From NCBI GenBank assembly GCA_050485745.1, contig JBJHBY010000216.1, positions 1 through 5,873 on the forward strand: a stretch of 5,873 nt of DNA, written 5' to 3'. This document shows, one piece after another, positions 1-5,479 of this stretch. The stretch's first letter is position 1; each line of letters opens with the position of its first letter. The DNA comes from JBJHBY01 sp050485745. Its GTDB lineage: Bacteria; Pseudomonadota; Gammaproteobacteria; Pseudomonadales; CAMLJR01. The notes under the pieces were generated by a model that saw only the letters and a list, made by a program, of their open reading frames with translations, had not been told where the DNA came from and made no database searches. The position numbers were made by a program, and so were the translations under genes.

Positions 1-724
1 GTTCGTAGACGCGTGCGTTTCCCGAACTTGCGAACGCACTCAGAACGTCCATGTAGAACCTTCCCTGCCGGTTACTTGGGTGAATCGCCGTGCCGTTTTC
101 TCCCTTCCAGCCCCTGCTCTCCAGGAAACCATACCTAGTGAGGGCTGCGTTCATGTCAGACTCTTTGGAAGTGGCAACCAGCGACAAGTCACCGAGTTCG
201 CGTGCGACCCGGTTGAGGTAGCGGGAAATGTTTTTCTTGAGACTGCGAGGGCGGCTCTGCCAGTAGTCCTCAAAGTGGTTGCCCGCGATCTGAACCACCA
301 TGTCGGTTCCCCGGCTTGTTATCTGGGCGCTCTTCGCACCGGCAATGGGCGTTTGGTACTGACTGTCGACGAAAGGCAGGTCAACTCGTTGGGCGGCAAG
401 AGGCAAGGCGCTGAACAGTTGCCGCTCAAAATCGCGGTAATTCGGGTTGATTTGCGCCAGTGCTATTTGGCTTTGCGAGGGCAGGTACCCCGATCGTACC
501 AGCCCGAACCGACCGGATTTCTGCCGCAGCAGTACCAGTCCGACGGTTCTCCCGGTGTCTGTAAGCCTCAGGGGTGTGATAGCGGATGGATAGTGCGCTG
601 TAAGCGCCTCAACCATTCGGCTCTGCAGCAATGGATGATTAGCGCAATGCTCACGATTGAGTTCATCCCACTCTGACCAGAAGTTCGCTGTCAGGTCTGC
701 GGCGGAGAGAAGGGAAGCCTTCAT
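1..724 (-). CDS. CelD/BcsL-type acetyltransferase (GNAT-like), 3' end beyond window
   Basis: This reading frame is open from ATG at 724 to the left edge: 241 residues with no stop, C-terminus missing. The start is supported by AAGGA at 734-738, 9 nt upstream, and by an ATGA overlap with the stop of the gene before it, so the two are probably translationally coupled. Visible motifs fit the CelD/BcsL acetyltransferase group (Pfam Acetyltransf_6): an N-terminal segment with FWSEWDEL (residues 15-22), a central YWQSRPRSLKKNISR stretch (154-168) and LESRGWKGENGTAI (201-214), followed by FYMDVLSAFA (223-232). In this family the last two blocks begin the acyl-CoA-binding GNAT half; most of that half lies outside the window. 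Members occur in cellulose, exopolysaccharide and envelope gene clusters and are thought to transfer acyl groups, but the acceptor is generally unknown. A cytoplasmic enzyme is expected, as no signal peptide is seen. Family assignment is fairly secure; the substrate is not. Confidence 0.82.
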   Translation of the reverse strand, partial: MKASLLSAADLTANFWSEWDELNREHCANHPLLQSRMVEALTAHYPSAITPLRLTDTGRTVGLVLLRQKSGRFGLVRSGYLPSQSQIALAQINPNYRDFERQLFSALPLAAQRVDLPFVDSQYQTPIAGAKSAQITSRGTDMVVQIAGNHFEDYWQSRPRSLKKNISRYLNRVARELGDLSLVATSKESDMNAALTRYGFLESRGWKGENGTAIHPSNRQGRFYMDVLSAFASSGNARVYE

Positions 725-1818
725 ACAGGGTTGTCCTTAACTATGCGTGTCAGGCATTGCTTGATCAATTCGAGATCCTCCGGTCTCAGGTCTTGATGAC
801 ACGGTATCTGAATCAATCTGCTTCGGTAGTGTCTACTGACGGTGCAATCCGTCAAGACCAGTTCTTCCCAGCGAAACAGCGGGATGCCGGCATTGCGAAA
901 GTGATCGAAGTCCTCCGCTCGGTTCAGCAGGAAGGGAAAGACACAGGGGACTGTCTTTTCGTCGAGGGTGGGATAAAGAGGGCTTCCCAATGTACTTTCG
1001 GTACTGGCATCCAGCAGCAATCGGTAGTTCTCACGCCGGCGTGCTCTGCAGTCGCTGGTGATTGCATCCGACCGTGCTGAATGTCTGCATTGGTGAGTGG
1101 GTCGCGACAGCTCATTTTCCTCGAAATAGCGATACCGACGCGCCCGTTGTCGTCCCGGGCGCTTCCTCAGCTGCCGGTATCGGTGGCGAACCTTGGTCCA
1201 CAGGCGGGTTATATGCCATCCAAGGGGAGAAGCAGCAATGTCGGCGATCTTCTTCGATACCTTACCGGCTCGCTGACCCTCTCGAAAAAACAGTTCGGCT
1301 CCGATCCTTTGAGGAAAGAATTTGGCGAGACTGGTGACGCCGACATCTCCAATCAGTTCGTCAGCGTAGGCTGCATGAGCCAAATCCTCGATGACCAGAA
1401 GGCCCTCTTGACGGGCGCGTGAGGCCGGTGTACCCAGTCCCGGGTCGAAACCGAAGTATCGGGTCAGGAGAATGGCTGCTGCACCGTGTAAATCCGAATC
1501 ACCGACTACTGGCCTCAGGGCATTGTCCATTCCGTAGAACTTGATCGAGCAGCCCGCCCATATGAAAGGCTCTACCATGGCAGGGCAGTGGTAGGCGGGT
1601 AACAATACCCTGCTGCCGGGAGCGAGGCAGTTCGCAGCAACAAGTGCCAAGGCATAACGCGCGCGCGCAGCGTGCAGCGTGGCTTGGGTGCCTGGTGGCG
1701 GTGGTCGGGAACCAGGATGGTCGACCGTGATCGAAGGGTAGGCCGGGAATCGTGGGGAGGGGTATTGATGACTGAAGGCGATGGGTTTATCGAAGGAGAC
1801 CGTCCCTGCGTCGCTCAT
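721..1818 (-). CDS. DegT/DnrJ/EryC1/StrS-family aminotransferase-like PLP protein
   Basis: This is a 365-residue protein from ATG at 1818. The frame is open up to a GTG at 1866 (381 residues), but only the ATG has a purine-rich stretch at a useful distance (GGGGG, 9 nt upstream). In the 381-residue numbering, VLLPAYHCPAMVEPFIWAG (88-106) is typical of the DegT fold, IEDLAHA (159-165) supplies the Asp that contacts the PLP ring nitrogen, and SLAKFFPQ (179-186) holds the presumed PLP lysine K182. RRRENYRLLLDA (277-288) and the C-terminal GIPLFRWEEL and LIQIPCHQDL blocks match the small domain. Length is normal for the family. Such enzymes transaminate nucleotide-linked keto-sugars or related ketones for polysaccharides and secondary products; this one belongs to the branch with 'PAYHCP', whose substrates are poorly defined. 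Residues 224-250 are unusually rich in Arg. It forms an operon with the overlapping CelD-like gene. Family is confident; reaction is inferred. Confidence 0.85.
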   Translation of the reverse strand: MSDAGTVSFDKPIAFSHQYPSPRFPAYPSITVDHPGSRPPPPGTQATLHAARARYALALVAANCLAPGSRVLLPAYHCPAMVEPFIWAGCSIKFYGMDNALRPVVGDSDLHGAAAILLTRYFGFDPGLGTPASRARQEGLLVIEDLAHAAYADELIGDVGVTSLAKFFPQRIGAELFFREGQRAGKVSKKIADIAASPLGWHITRLWTKVRHRYRQLRKRPGRQRARRYRYFEENELSRPTHQCRHSARSDAITSDCRARRRENYRLLLDASTESTLGSPLYPTLDEKTVPCVFPFLLNRAEDFDHFRNAGIPLFRWEELVLTDCTVSRHYRSRLIQIPCHQDLRPEDLELIKQCLTRIVKDNPV

Positions 1819-1867
1819 CTGTGAGAACCCCCACGAAAGTACAGTTATCAAGGATGAGTGTGCCACT

Positions 1868-1917
1868 CTGCCACGGGTAGTGATATTAACATAAAGAAGC
1901 TGCCACGCTTGGTAGTG
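1868..1917. repeat. Imperfect direct repeat in divergent promoter region (CTGCCACG...TAGTG twice)
   Basis: CTGCCACG followed by TAGTG occurs at 1868-1882 (2-nt gap between the two parts) and again at 1900-1917 (5-nt gap), 32 bp start to start. A third TGCCAC lies just before at 1861-1866. The copies sit between the divergent aminotransferase-like and methyltransferase genes, upstream of both likely starts, and could be a regulator site for either or both. No known operator is recognised, and 13 matching bases split by unequal gaps could be chance. Confidence 0.3.
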
Positions 1918-1947
1918 CGAAGCTATCGCAATGGTCGGTTACTGGCA

Positions 1948-1956
1948 TGCTAGACT
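1948..1956 (+). promoter_or_regulatory. Candidate extended -10 promoter for the methyltransferase gene
   Basis: TGCTAGACT matches the extended -10 pattern (TG-N-TAnnnT). No convincing -35 hexamer is found 16-18 bp upstream, which is tolerated in extended -10 promoters. Transcription would begin near 1963, leaving a leader of about 57 nt before the ATG at 2020. It is the best sigma-70-like site in the 201-bp gap 1819-2019; a GG-N11-GC arrangement at the same place has the wrong spacing for sigma-54. Confidence 0.35.
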
Positions 1957-2019
1957 GCGGCCCTTGGAAAGGTCGGCCCGGAAAAGCGGGACAGACACCA
2001 TACTCGGATATTGGAAGCA

Positions 2020-2784
2020 ATGGACTCTTCATCCTTTGAACAACGCTGGCGCCGCCGTTTCATCGAGCGGGGCGCCCGCATGGACGACGATGCCGGTATA
2101 GCCGGCTGGACCCGAACCGGGCTCGATACCCGGGTCCGTCAGTTTCTCGACATCTGGAACCGAGCGCCCGGCCGAGGCCGGCAGTGGCTTGATGTCGGGT
2201 GTGGCGCCGGCACCTATACCCGTATTCTCGACGAGCAAGGCTATGAGGTTCTCGGCCTCGATTATTCTTCACCGTCGCTGGTGAAGGCGCGGGATCGCAG
2301 CCCACCCGCCATCGACTGGGTGGCGGCTGATATCCACGCACTGCCCCTGGCTAACGGGTTGGCCGATGGTGTGCTGTGCTTTGGGGTGATGCAGGCCCTG
2401 GGTGGCAGCGAGGCTGCAATCGGCGAGCTGGCCAGGGTCGCCAGGGTGGACGGCGAGGTATGGGTTGATGCCCTCAACGCGCGTTGTCTTCCGACCCGTA
2501 TTGCGGAGTGGCGGCGGATTCGCCGTGGTAGATCGCCACACTTGCGCTATGAAACGGTCGGGGAGTTACGCGCCGTCATGGAGCGCTGCGGATTCAGGGT
2601 GATTGCGGTCGAGTGGCTGCCGATCATGCCGGGCCGCCTGCACCGTCTTCAATGGCTGCTTGAGTCGAGATGGTTTCGCTGGTTGATCCGTCGGGTACCT
2701 GTACTGGGTGCCTGGCTCAGTCACTCGTTCATTATTCGCGCTGTGCGTGAACCTCGTTCCAATCAGGCCAGAACCCACACATAA
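2020..2784 (+). CDS. Class I SAM-dependent methyltransferase
   Basis: This is a 254-residue protein from ATG at 2020; a TTG at 2011 in the same frame would add three residues. Neither start has an ideal ribosome site: GGAAG at 2013-2017 is very close to the ATG. The Rossmann-like fold is clear. Motif I is WLDVGCGAGTYTRIL (about residues 56-70), where the glycines bind SAM. The acidic residue after beta-2 is in VLGLDYS (D81). ADIHALPL (103-110) is motif II, followed by the VLCFGVMQAL strand typical of Methyltransf_11/UbiE-like enzymes. The C-terminal 60 residues are rich in Trp, Arg and hydrophobic residues (for example WLLESRWFRWLIRRVP), suggesting an amphipathic, possibly membrane-touching, end. 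The target cannot be read from the sequence. Divergence from the aminotransferase-like operon hints at a shared role in modifying a sugar or lipid-linked product, but that is inference. Its stop codon abuts the terminator hairpin. Confidence 0.88.
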   Translation: MDSSSFEQRWRRRFIERGARMDDDAGIAGWTRTGLDTRVRQFLDIWNRAPGRGRQWLDVGCGAGTYTRILDEQGYEVLGLDYSSPSLVKARDRSPPAIDWVAADIHALPLANGLADGVLCFGVMQALGGSEAAIGELARVARVDGEVWVDALNARCLPTRIAEWRRIRRGRSPHLRYETVGELRAVMERCGFRVIAVEWLPIMPGRLHRLQWLLESRWFRWLIRRVPVLGAWLSHSFIIRAVREPRSNQARTHT

Positions 2785-2810
2785 AAACGGCCCTCGTGGG
2801 AGGGCCGTTT
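2785..2810. terminator. Bidirectional intrinsic terminator between convergent genes
   Basis: A perfect 11-bp stem, AAACGGCCCTC (2785-2795) pairing with GAGGGCCGTTT (2800-2810), closes a GTGG loop. The minus strand continues into TTTTTAT, a good U tract for ending the PEP-CTERM transcript that stops at 2835. The plus strand ends in TTT only, adequate to weak for the methyltransferase transcript, whose stop codon (2782-2784) touches the stem. Confidence 0.9.
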
Positions 2811-2834
2811 AGCACAAGTGGCGATCTGTAAGGC

Positions 2835-3800
2835 TTAGCCAGCTTGTTCTTCCTTGCGACGACGCGCAGCTACGCCCATACCAAGCAAGCCGAGAGCGAA
2901 AAGTCCAACAATGGACGGCTCGGGAATCCTGCTGACTGCATACTGCATGGCTACGTAAATGGTGCTGGTGCCAGGGTTATACTCGGGTGTGAACACCCAG
3001 ATTTCACCTTCGGGAACACCAAGACCCTGGCACTGGGGGGTTGCCGAGTTGTATTCGCAGATCAGAGTCTGCAAGCCTTCCGGGCCGCCAGTTATTTCGC
3101 CGGGGAGCAACGTGAAGGAAATGTCGTACTTGTAGCCGTTGTCGGTAAACGAAATAGGCGCGAAATCCAGCGCTGTTACGCGATAGATATCATCACAGGC
3201 GCTGCCATAGGGGTTGGGGTTGTTGCAGCCGGCCGAGTTGCCAAAGGCGTTGAAGGTTTCCCAGAACTCGATGCTGGTCACATTGAAGCCACCATTGGTT
3301 GCGACGTCACCGTACAGCAGGTTGGTCCCGGTGTTGTCGTAAATCTCGAGGTTCGCTACGGCATCGGCTTTCCAGAGTGGGTTGGGAAGCGATTGAGGTG
3401 CGCTGACCTGAAGTGCCTCATTCGTTTGGGTCAGTGTGGTAATGATGGCCCAGTCGCCCGCATTCCACTGCCCGCCCAAACCGGAAGGCGAGTTGTTGGT
3501 GTTGTGGGAGGCAATATTGATGGAGCTGACGCCGTCGTTCAAATCAGACGACCAGGCCATATCGGTGTAGGTGTTGGGCGCGTAGCTGCCAGCGTTGGGC
3601 AGGCCGCTGGTGTCACCGCTGAAGTCCAGTCCGCTCATGCTGTTGGGCGCACCTTCGAACTCGGCGGTAGTGGAATCCCATCCGGCATGCTGGCTGAATG
3701 TCAGGAAGGGAAGGGGATCGGCCATGGCAGACATGCTGCCTGCAGCGGCAGAGAGGGCCAGAACGCCCGCTGTTGCTGTAGTCTTGAGACGGGTTCTCAT
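2835..3800 (-). CDS. PEP-CTERM sorting-domain secreted protein (paralogue 1)
   Basis: This is a 321-residue exported protein. The frame is open to 3902, but ATG at 3800 is chosen because AAGGAG (3807-3812) lies 6 nt upstream and the protein then begins directly with a Sec signal peptide: basic MRTRLK, a hydrophobic core, and likely cleavage after AMA (residue 27). The C-terminus is a complete PEP-CTERM signal: PEPS (293-296), a hydrophobic helix of about 16 residues, then RRRK (313-316) and a short tail. In such systems exosortase (EpsH-type) acts at this signal. The body is rich in Asn, Ser, Thr and Gly, with four Cys (192, 202, 248, 257) at places matched in the neighbour, suggesting two disulfides. 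WAIITTLTQTN (117-127), IEFWETFN and the Cys-spaced GCNNPNP...CDDI block resemble THxN-family PEP-CTERM proteins, with Gln in place of the His; that sub-family call is from memory. Function is unknown; a role in the extracellular matrix is likely. Confidence 0.92.
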   Translation of the reverse strand: MRTRLKTTATAGVLALSAAAGSMSAMADPLPFLTFSQHAGWDSTTAEFEGAPNSMSGLDFSGDTSGLPNAGSYAPNTYTDMAWSSDLNDGVSSINIASHNTNNSPSGLGGQWNAGDWAIITTLTQTNEALQVSAPQSLPNPLWKADAVANLEIYDNTGTNLLYGDVATNGGFNVTSIEFWETFNAFGNSAGCNNPNPYGSACDDIYRVTALDFAPISFTDNGYKYDISFTLLPGEITGGPEGLQTLICEYNSATPQCQGLGVPEGEIWVFTPEYNPGTSTIYVAMQYAVSRIPEPSIVGLFALGLLGMGVAARRRKEEQAG

Positions 3801-3846
3801 AATATGCTCCTTGTTCATGCGAACTGTTTTTCTGAGTGCCTGCAGC

Positions 3847-3875
3847 ATCGAGCTTGCGGCGAGTTGCGGCTCGAT
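3847..3875 (-). other. Stem-loop in the 5' leader of PEP-CTERM paralogue 1
   Basis: ATCGAGC (3847-3853) and GCTCGAT (3869-3875) form a 7-bp stem around a 15-nt loop that holds TTGCGGC; a second TTGCGGC overlaps the right arm, so the heptamer is directly repeated at 3854-3860 and 3864-3870. It would lie within the roughly 87-nt leader predicted from the sigma-54 promoter, about 47 nt before the start codon. It might stabilise the message or affect translation; no known riboswitch is recognised, and the neighbouring paralogue lacks a counterpart. Confidence 0.35.
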
Positions 3876-3896
3876 CTCTCCAGCCTGCTTGGTTAT

Positions 3897-3913
3897 AAGC
3901 AAGCCCTATGCCA
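3897..3913 (-). promoter_or_regulatory. Sigma-54 (-24/-12) promoter of PEP-CTERM paralogue 1
   Basis: The minus strand reads TGGCATAGGGCTTGCTT, matching the RpoN consensus TGGCACG-N4-TTGCW: invariant GG and GC separated by exactly 10 bases, a full TGGCA and a full TTGCT. Transcription should start about 12 nt after the GC, near 3887, giving an 87-nt leader. A conserved upstream box lies 69 bp further upstream. The paralogue has the same arrangement. Confidence 0.85.
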
Positions 3914-3982
3914 GTTTAAAATTCTTCATAAAAACAGTCATATATGCCATTTTTTCACTATTCCAGAAGCTTTATATAGCCA

Positions 3983-4004
3983 GTTTGTAAAATCTCCTGA
4001 CACC
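3983..4004 (-). promoter_or_regulatory. Putative enhancer (UAS) box of paralogue 1
   Basis: On the minus strand this reads GGTGTCAG-G-A-G-ATTTTAC-A-AAC. The same box, with 18 of 22 bases identical, lies upstream of the other PEP-CTERM gene at nearly the same distance from its -24 element (69 bp here, 71 bp there), while the sequence between box and promoter is not conserved. This is where a sigma-54 activator would bind. TGTCA...TTACA gives a weak dyad. A PrsR-type response regulator is the expected binder, by inference from PEP-CTERM systems; no such gene is in the window. Confidence 0.65.
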
Positions 4005-4020
4005 GGCATGTCCCCGGTGT
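4000..4020. repeat. Inverted repeat next to the paralogue 1 enhancer box
   Basis: ACACCGG (4000-4006) and CCGGTGT (4014-4020) are perfect 7-bp inverted arms around 7 nt. One arm overlaps the GGTGT end of the 22-bp box, so the repeat may add a second half-site for the same activator. It could also form a short hairpin. The other paralogue has no exact copy. Confidence 0.4.
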
Positions 4021-4110
4021 GTTGTTCGGTCTGATCATTTTGAGAGCATTCAGCCGAAATCCCCGGTTCATAGGAATGGTCGGTGGCAGGTGTGAAGGGC
4101 GGGCACAAGA

Positions 4111-4137
4111 AAGGCGGCTTTCCAGGAAAGCCGCCTT
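4111..4137 (-). terminator. Intrinsic terminator of PEP-CTERM paralogue 2
   Basis: AAGGCGGCTTTCC (4111-4123) and GGAAAGCCGCCTT (4125-4137) are perfect 13-base inverted arms with one base between, folding as a 12-bp stem with a 3-nt loop. On the minus strand the stem ends CCTT and continues TCTTG, a modest U-rich run. It lies 37 nt past the stop codon of the 4175-5113 gene and before the promoter region of paralogue 1, which argues that the tandem genes are separate transcription units. Confidence 0.82.
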
Positions 4138-4174
4138 GGGAAGGAAACGACAAAGAGGTTGGTGAAGCGCCTTG

Positions 4175-5113
4175 TCAGCTGGCGGTCTTGCGCCGACGTG
4201 ATACCAGTCCCAGACCAAGAATCCCCATGGCGAACAACCCTACGATGGACGGTTCCGGAACCTTGCTGACGGTATACCGCATGGCGACGTACAGGGTGCT
4301 GGTGCCGGGCGCGCTTTCGGGTGTGAAGACCCAGATCTGCCCAACGGGGATGTTGAAGGCCTCGCAACCGGGGGTGTTGCTCTGACAGATGATGGTCAGT
4401 GTTCCGTCCGGGACGCCGGGTCCGGTAGTGAGGCCGGGGAAGAGCGTGAACTCCACGGTGTACTTGTAGTCGCCTTCGACAAAGGAGATATCCGCAAAGT
4501 CCAACGCGGTGACGCGGAAGATGTCGTCGCAGATGGTACCGAAGGGATTGGGGTTGCCGCAGCCAGCAGGATTGTTGAACGTCTCCCAGAACTCGATGGT
4601 GGTGACATTGTCGAGATCCTGGAACAACAGGTTGGCACCGGTGTTGTCATAGATGCTGAGGTTCGCCACGGCATCCACCGTCCACAGCGGGTTGGGCACA
4701 TTCGCCCCTGACCCATTGATAGTCAGCCTGTTATTGGTCTGGATCAGAGTTGTGATGACCGCCCATTCATTTGCCTGCCACTCCCCGGGGTTGCTGAATT
4801 CGGAGGGAGGGATCGGCGCATCGCCCTGATTGTGGGAGACGATGTCAATCGAGCTGGGGGGATTTCCAGCAGTTGTTCCGAACCAGGAAATGTTCCTGTA
4901 GGTATTGTCCGGGTAGGGATCGCCAAAGGTGGGGTTGTTAAAGAACAATCCGGTCAGTCCGGTTGTTCCGGGGGTAAAGGTTGAGGTAGTACTGTCAAAC
5001 CCTGCGTACTGTTGATAGGTCAGGAATGGAAGGGGGGCTGCCGCAGCGTTCATGCTGCCGGCCGCCATAAAAAGCAGGCTTGCTACACCTGCCGCTTTCA
5101 ACTTGGCTGTCAT
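4175..5113 (-). CDS. PEP-CTERM sorting-domain secreted protein (paralogue 2)
   Basis: This is a 312-residue exported protein. The frame continues upstream to 5152, but ATG at 5113 has AAGGAG 6 nt upstream and opens directly on a signal peptide: MTAKLK, a hydrophobic core, and probable cleavage after AAA at about residue 26. The C-terminus carries PEPS (286-289), a hydrophobic helix and RRRK (306-309), a full PEP-CTERM signal. It is clearly homologous to paralogue 1 along its whole length. Shared blocks include PLPFLT at the mature N-terminus, NPLW..DAVANL.IYDNTG, IEFWETFN, a NPNP...CDDI.RVTALDFA.ISF stretch, and IWVFTPE..PGTST.YVAM.Y before the sorting signal. Four Cys (185, 195, 243, 250) match. 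ITTLIQTN (120-127) sits where THxN-family proteins have THxN, so the His is replaced here too. The protein is presumably handled by exosortase and placed at the surface or in the matrix. Its specific function is unknown. Confidence 0.92.
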   Translation of the reverse strand: MTAKLKAAGVASLLFMAAGSMNAAAAPLPFLTYQQYAGFDSTTSTFTPGTTGLTGLFFNNPTFGDPYPDNTYRNISWFGTTAGNPPSSIDIVSHNQGDAPIPPSEFSNPGEWQANEWAVITTLIQTNNRLTINGSGANVPNPLWTVDAVANLSIYDNTGANLLFQDLDNVTTIEFWETFNNPAGCGNPNPFGTICDDIFRVTALDFADISFVEGDYKYTVEFTLFPGLTTGPGVPDGTLTIICQSNTPGCEAFNIPVGQIWVFTPESAPGTSTLYVAMRYTVSKVPEPSIVGLFAMGILGLGLVSRRRKTAS

Positions 5114-5204
5114 TGCCGTCTCCTTGATAACCGTGAAAACCATAGTCTGCATGGCCCGCTTCGAGGATTTACAGCAAGGAGTTCCTCATGGCGCATCGGT
5201 GATT

Positions 5205-5221
5205 ACGCAATCGCTGTGCCA
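5205..5221 (-). promoter_or_regulatory. Sigma-54 (-24/-12) promoter of PEP-CTERM paralogue 2
   Basis: The minus strand reads TGGCACAGCGATTGCGT: TGGCAC, then TTGC, with GG and GC exactly 10 bases apart. The only clear departures from consensus are A for G at the seventh base and G after TTGC. The predicted start near 5195 leaves an 82-nt leader, close to the 87 nt of paralogue 1. A copy of the conserved 22-bp box lies 71 bp upstream. Confidence 0.87.
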
Positions 5222-5292
5222 GCGGAAATATTGCTCGAAAAAGCATTGGGTTGGATTTTTTGGAAGATTGGCCGGGCTTTGGGGGTGCTGCT

Positions 5293-5314
5293 TTTCGTAA
5301 AATTTGCTGACACC
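5293..5314 (-). promoter_or_regulatory. Putative enhancer (UAS) box of paralogue 2
   Basis: On the minus strand this reads GGTGTCAG-C-A-A-ATTTTAC-G-AAA, differing from the box of paralogue 1 at 4 of 22 positions. Orientation relative to the gene and distance to the -24 element (71 bp) match. Position and conservation suit the binding site of a sigma-54 enhancer-binding protein. It also lies about 90 bp upstream of the candidate promoter of the divergent acyltransferase gene, so one bound activator might in principle influence both sides. Confidence 0.65.
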
Positions 5315-5401
5315 CACCCCGCTGGCCGGGTTGCTGCAGGGTCGGGCTTTGAGCACCGTCTTGAGGCGGCTCACACTGTGTCAGTGGTACTGCTTGGGTT
5401 G

Positions 5402-5410
5402 TGCTATCCT
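5402..5410 (+). promoter_or_regulatory. Candidate extended -10 promoter for the acyltransferase gene
   Basis: TGCTATCCT fits the extended -10 pattern (TG-N-TATnnT). No good -35 is seen 16-18 bp upstream. Transcription would begin near 5417, giving a leader of about 63 nt that contains the two dyad repeats at 5414-5455. This is the best sigma-70-like site before the gene. Confidence 0.4.
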
Positions 5411-5413
5411 CCC

Positions 5414-5455
5414 TGAGCTGCAGGACAATTTATCAGTGAGTTGCAGGACAACTTA
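5414..5455 (+). repeat. Tandem dyad repeat (TGAGYTGCAGGACAAYTTA x2) in the acyltransferase leader
   Basis: Copies at 5414-5432 and 5437-5455 differ at 2 of 19 bases and start 23 bp apart, about two helical turns. Each is itself an inverted repeat around CAGGA: the second can form an uninterrupted 7-bp stem (one G-U pair), the first the same stem with one C-A mismatch. As DNA this suggests a two-site operator just downstream of the candidate promoter. As RNA it gives two hairpins showing AGGA in the loop just before the ribosome site, reminiscent of CsrA/RsmA targets. The sequence alone does not decide between these. Confidence 0.6.
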
Positions 5456-5479
5456 ACGCTCACGCGGTGGGAGGCTGTA

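Noticed and set aside
80..676. Plus-strand open frame of 198 codons
   Set aside because: It is antisense to the CelD-like acetyltransferase, whose minus-strand frame stays open for the whole 724 bases and carries family motifs; the plus-strand translation shows no recognisable domain.
1022..1140. Possible frameshift in the aminotransferase-like gene, because residues 248-276 look odd (His, Arg and Cys rich)
   Set aside because: The same frame returns to RRRENYRLLLDA with family-like spacing of RP, R and D residues before it, so one intact frame explains the data better; other frames do not restore a better match.
3935..3951. Minus-strand TGGCATATATGACTG as a second sigma-54 promoter
   Set aside because: The bases 10 after GG are TG rather than GC, so the -12 element is lost.
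2844..4034. Long plus-strand open frame of 396 codons
   Set aside because: It is a shadow of the PEP-CTERM gene on the other strand and runs on through its promoter and enhancer box; no domain or ribosome site supports it.
5174..5202. Plus-strand AAGGAG followed by ATG, a possible small gene
   Set aside because: The frame is only four codons before a stop and lies opposite the leader of a PEP-CTERM gene; treated as chance.
5323..5338. Possible plus-strand sigma-54 site TGGCCGGGTTGCTGCA before the acyltransferase gene
   Set aside because: GG-N10-GC spacing is right, but CG replaces AC in the -24 block and C replaces T at the -12 block in a GC-rich stretch. It would sit only about 9 bp from the 22-bp box, too close for a normal enhancer layout. 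Not excluded, but weaker than the extended -10.
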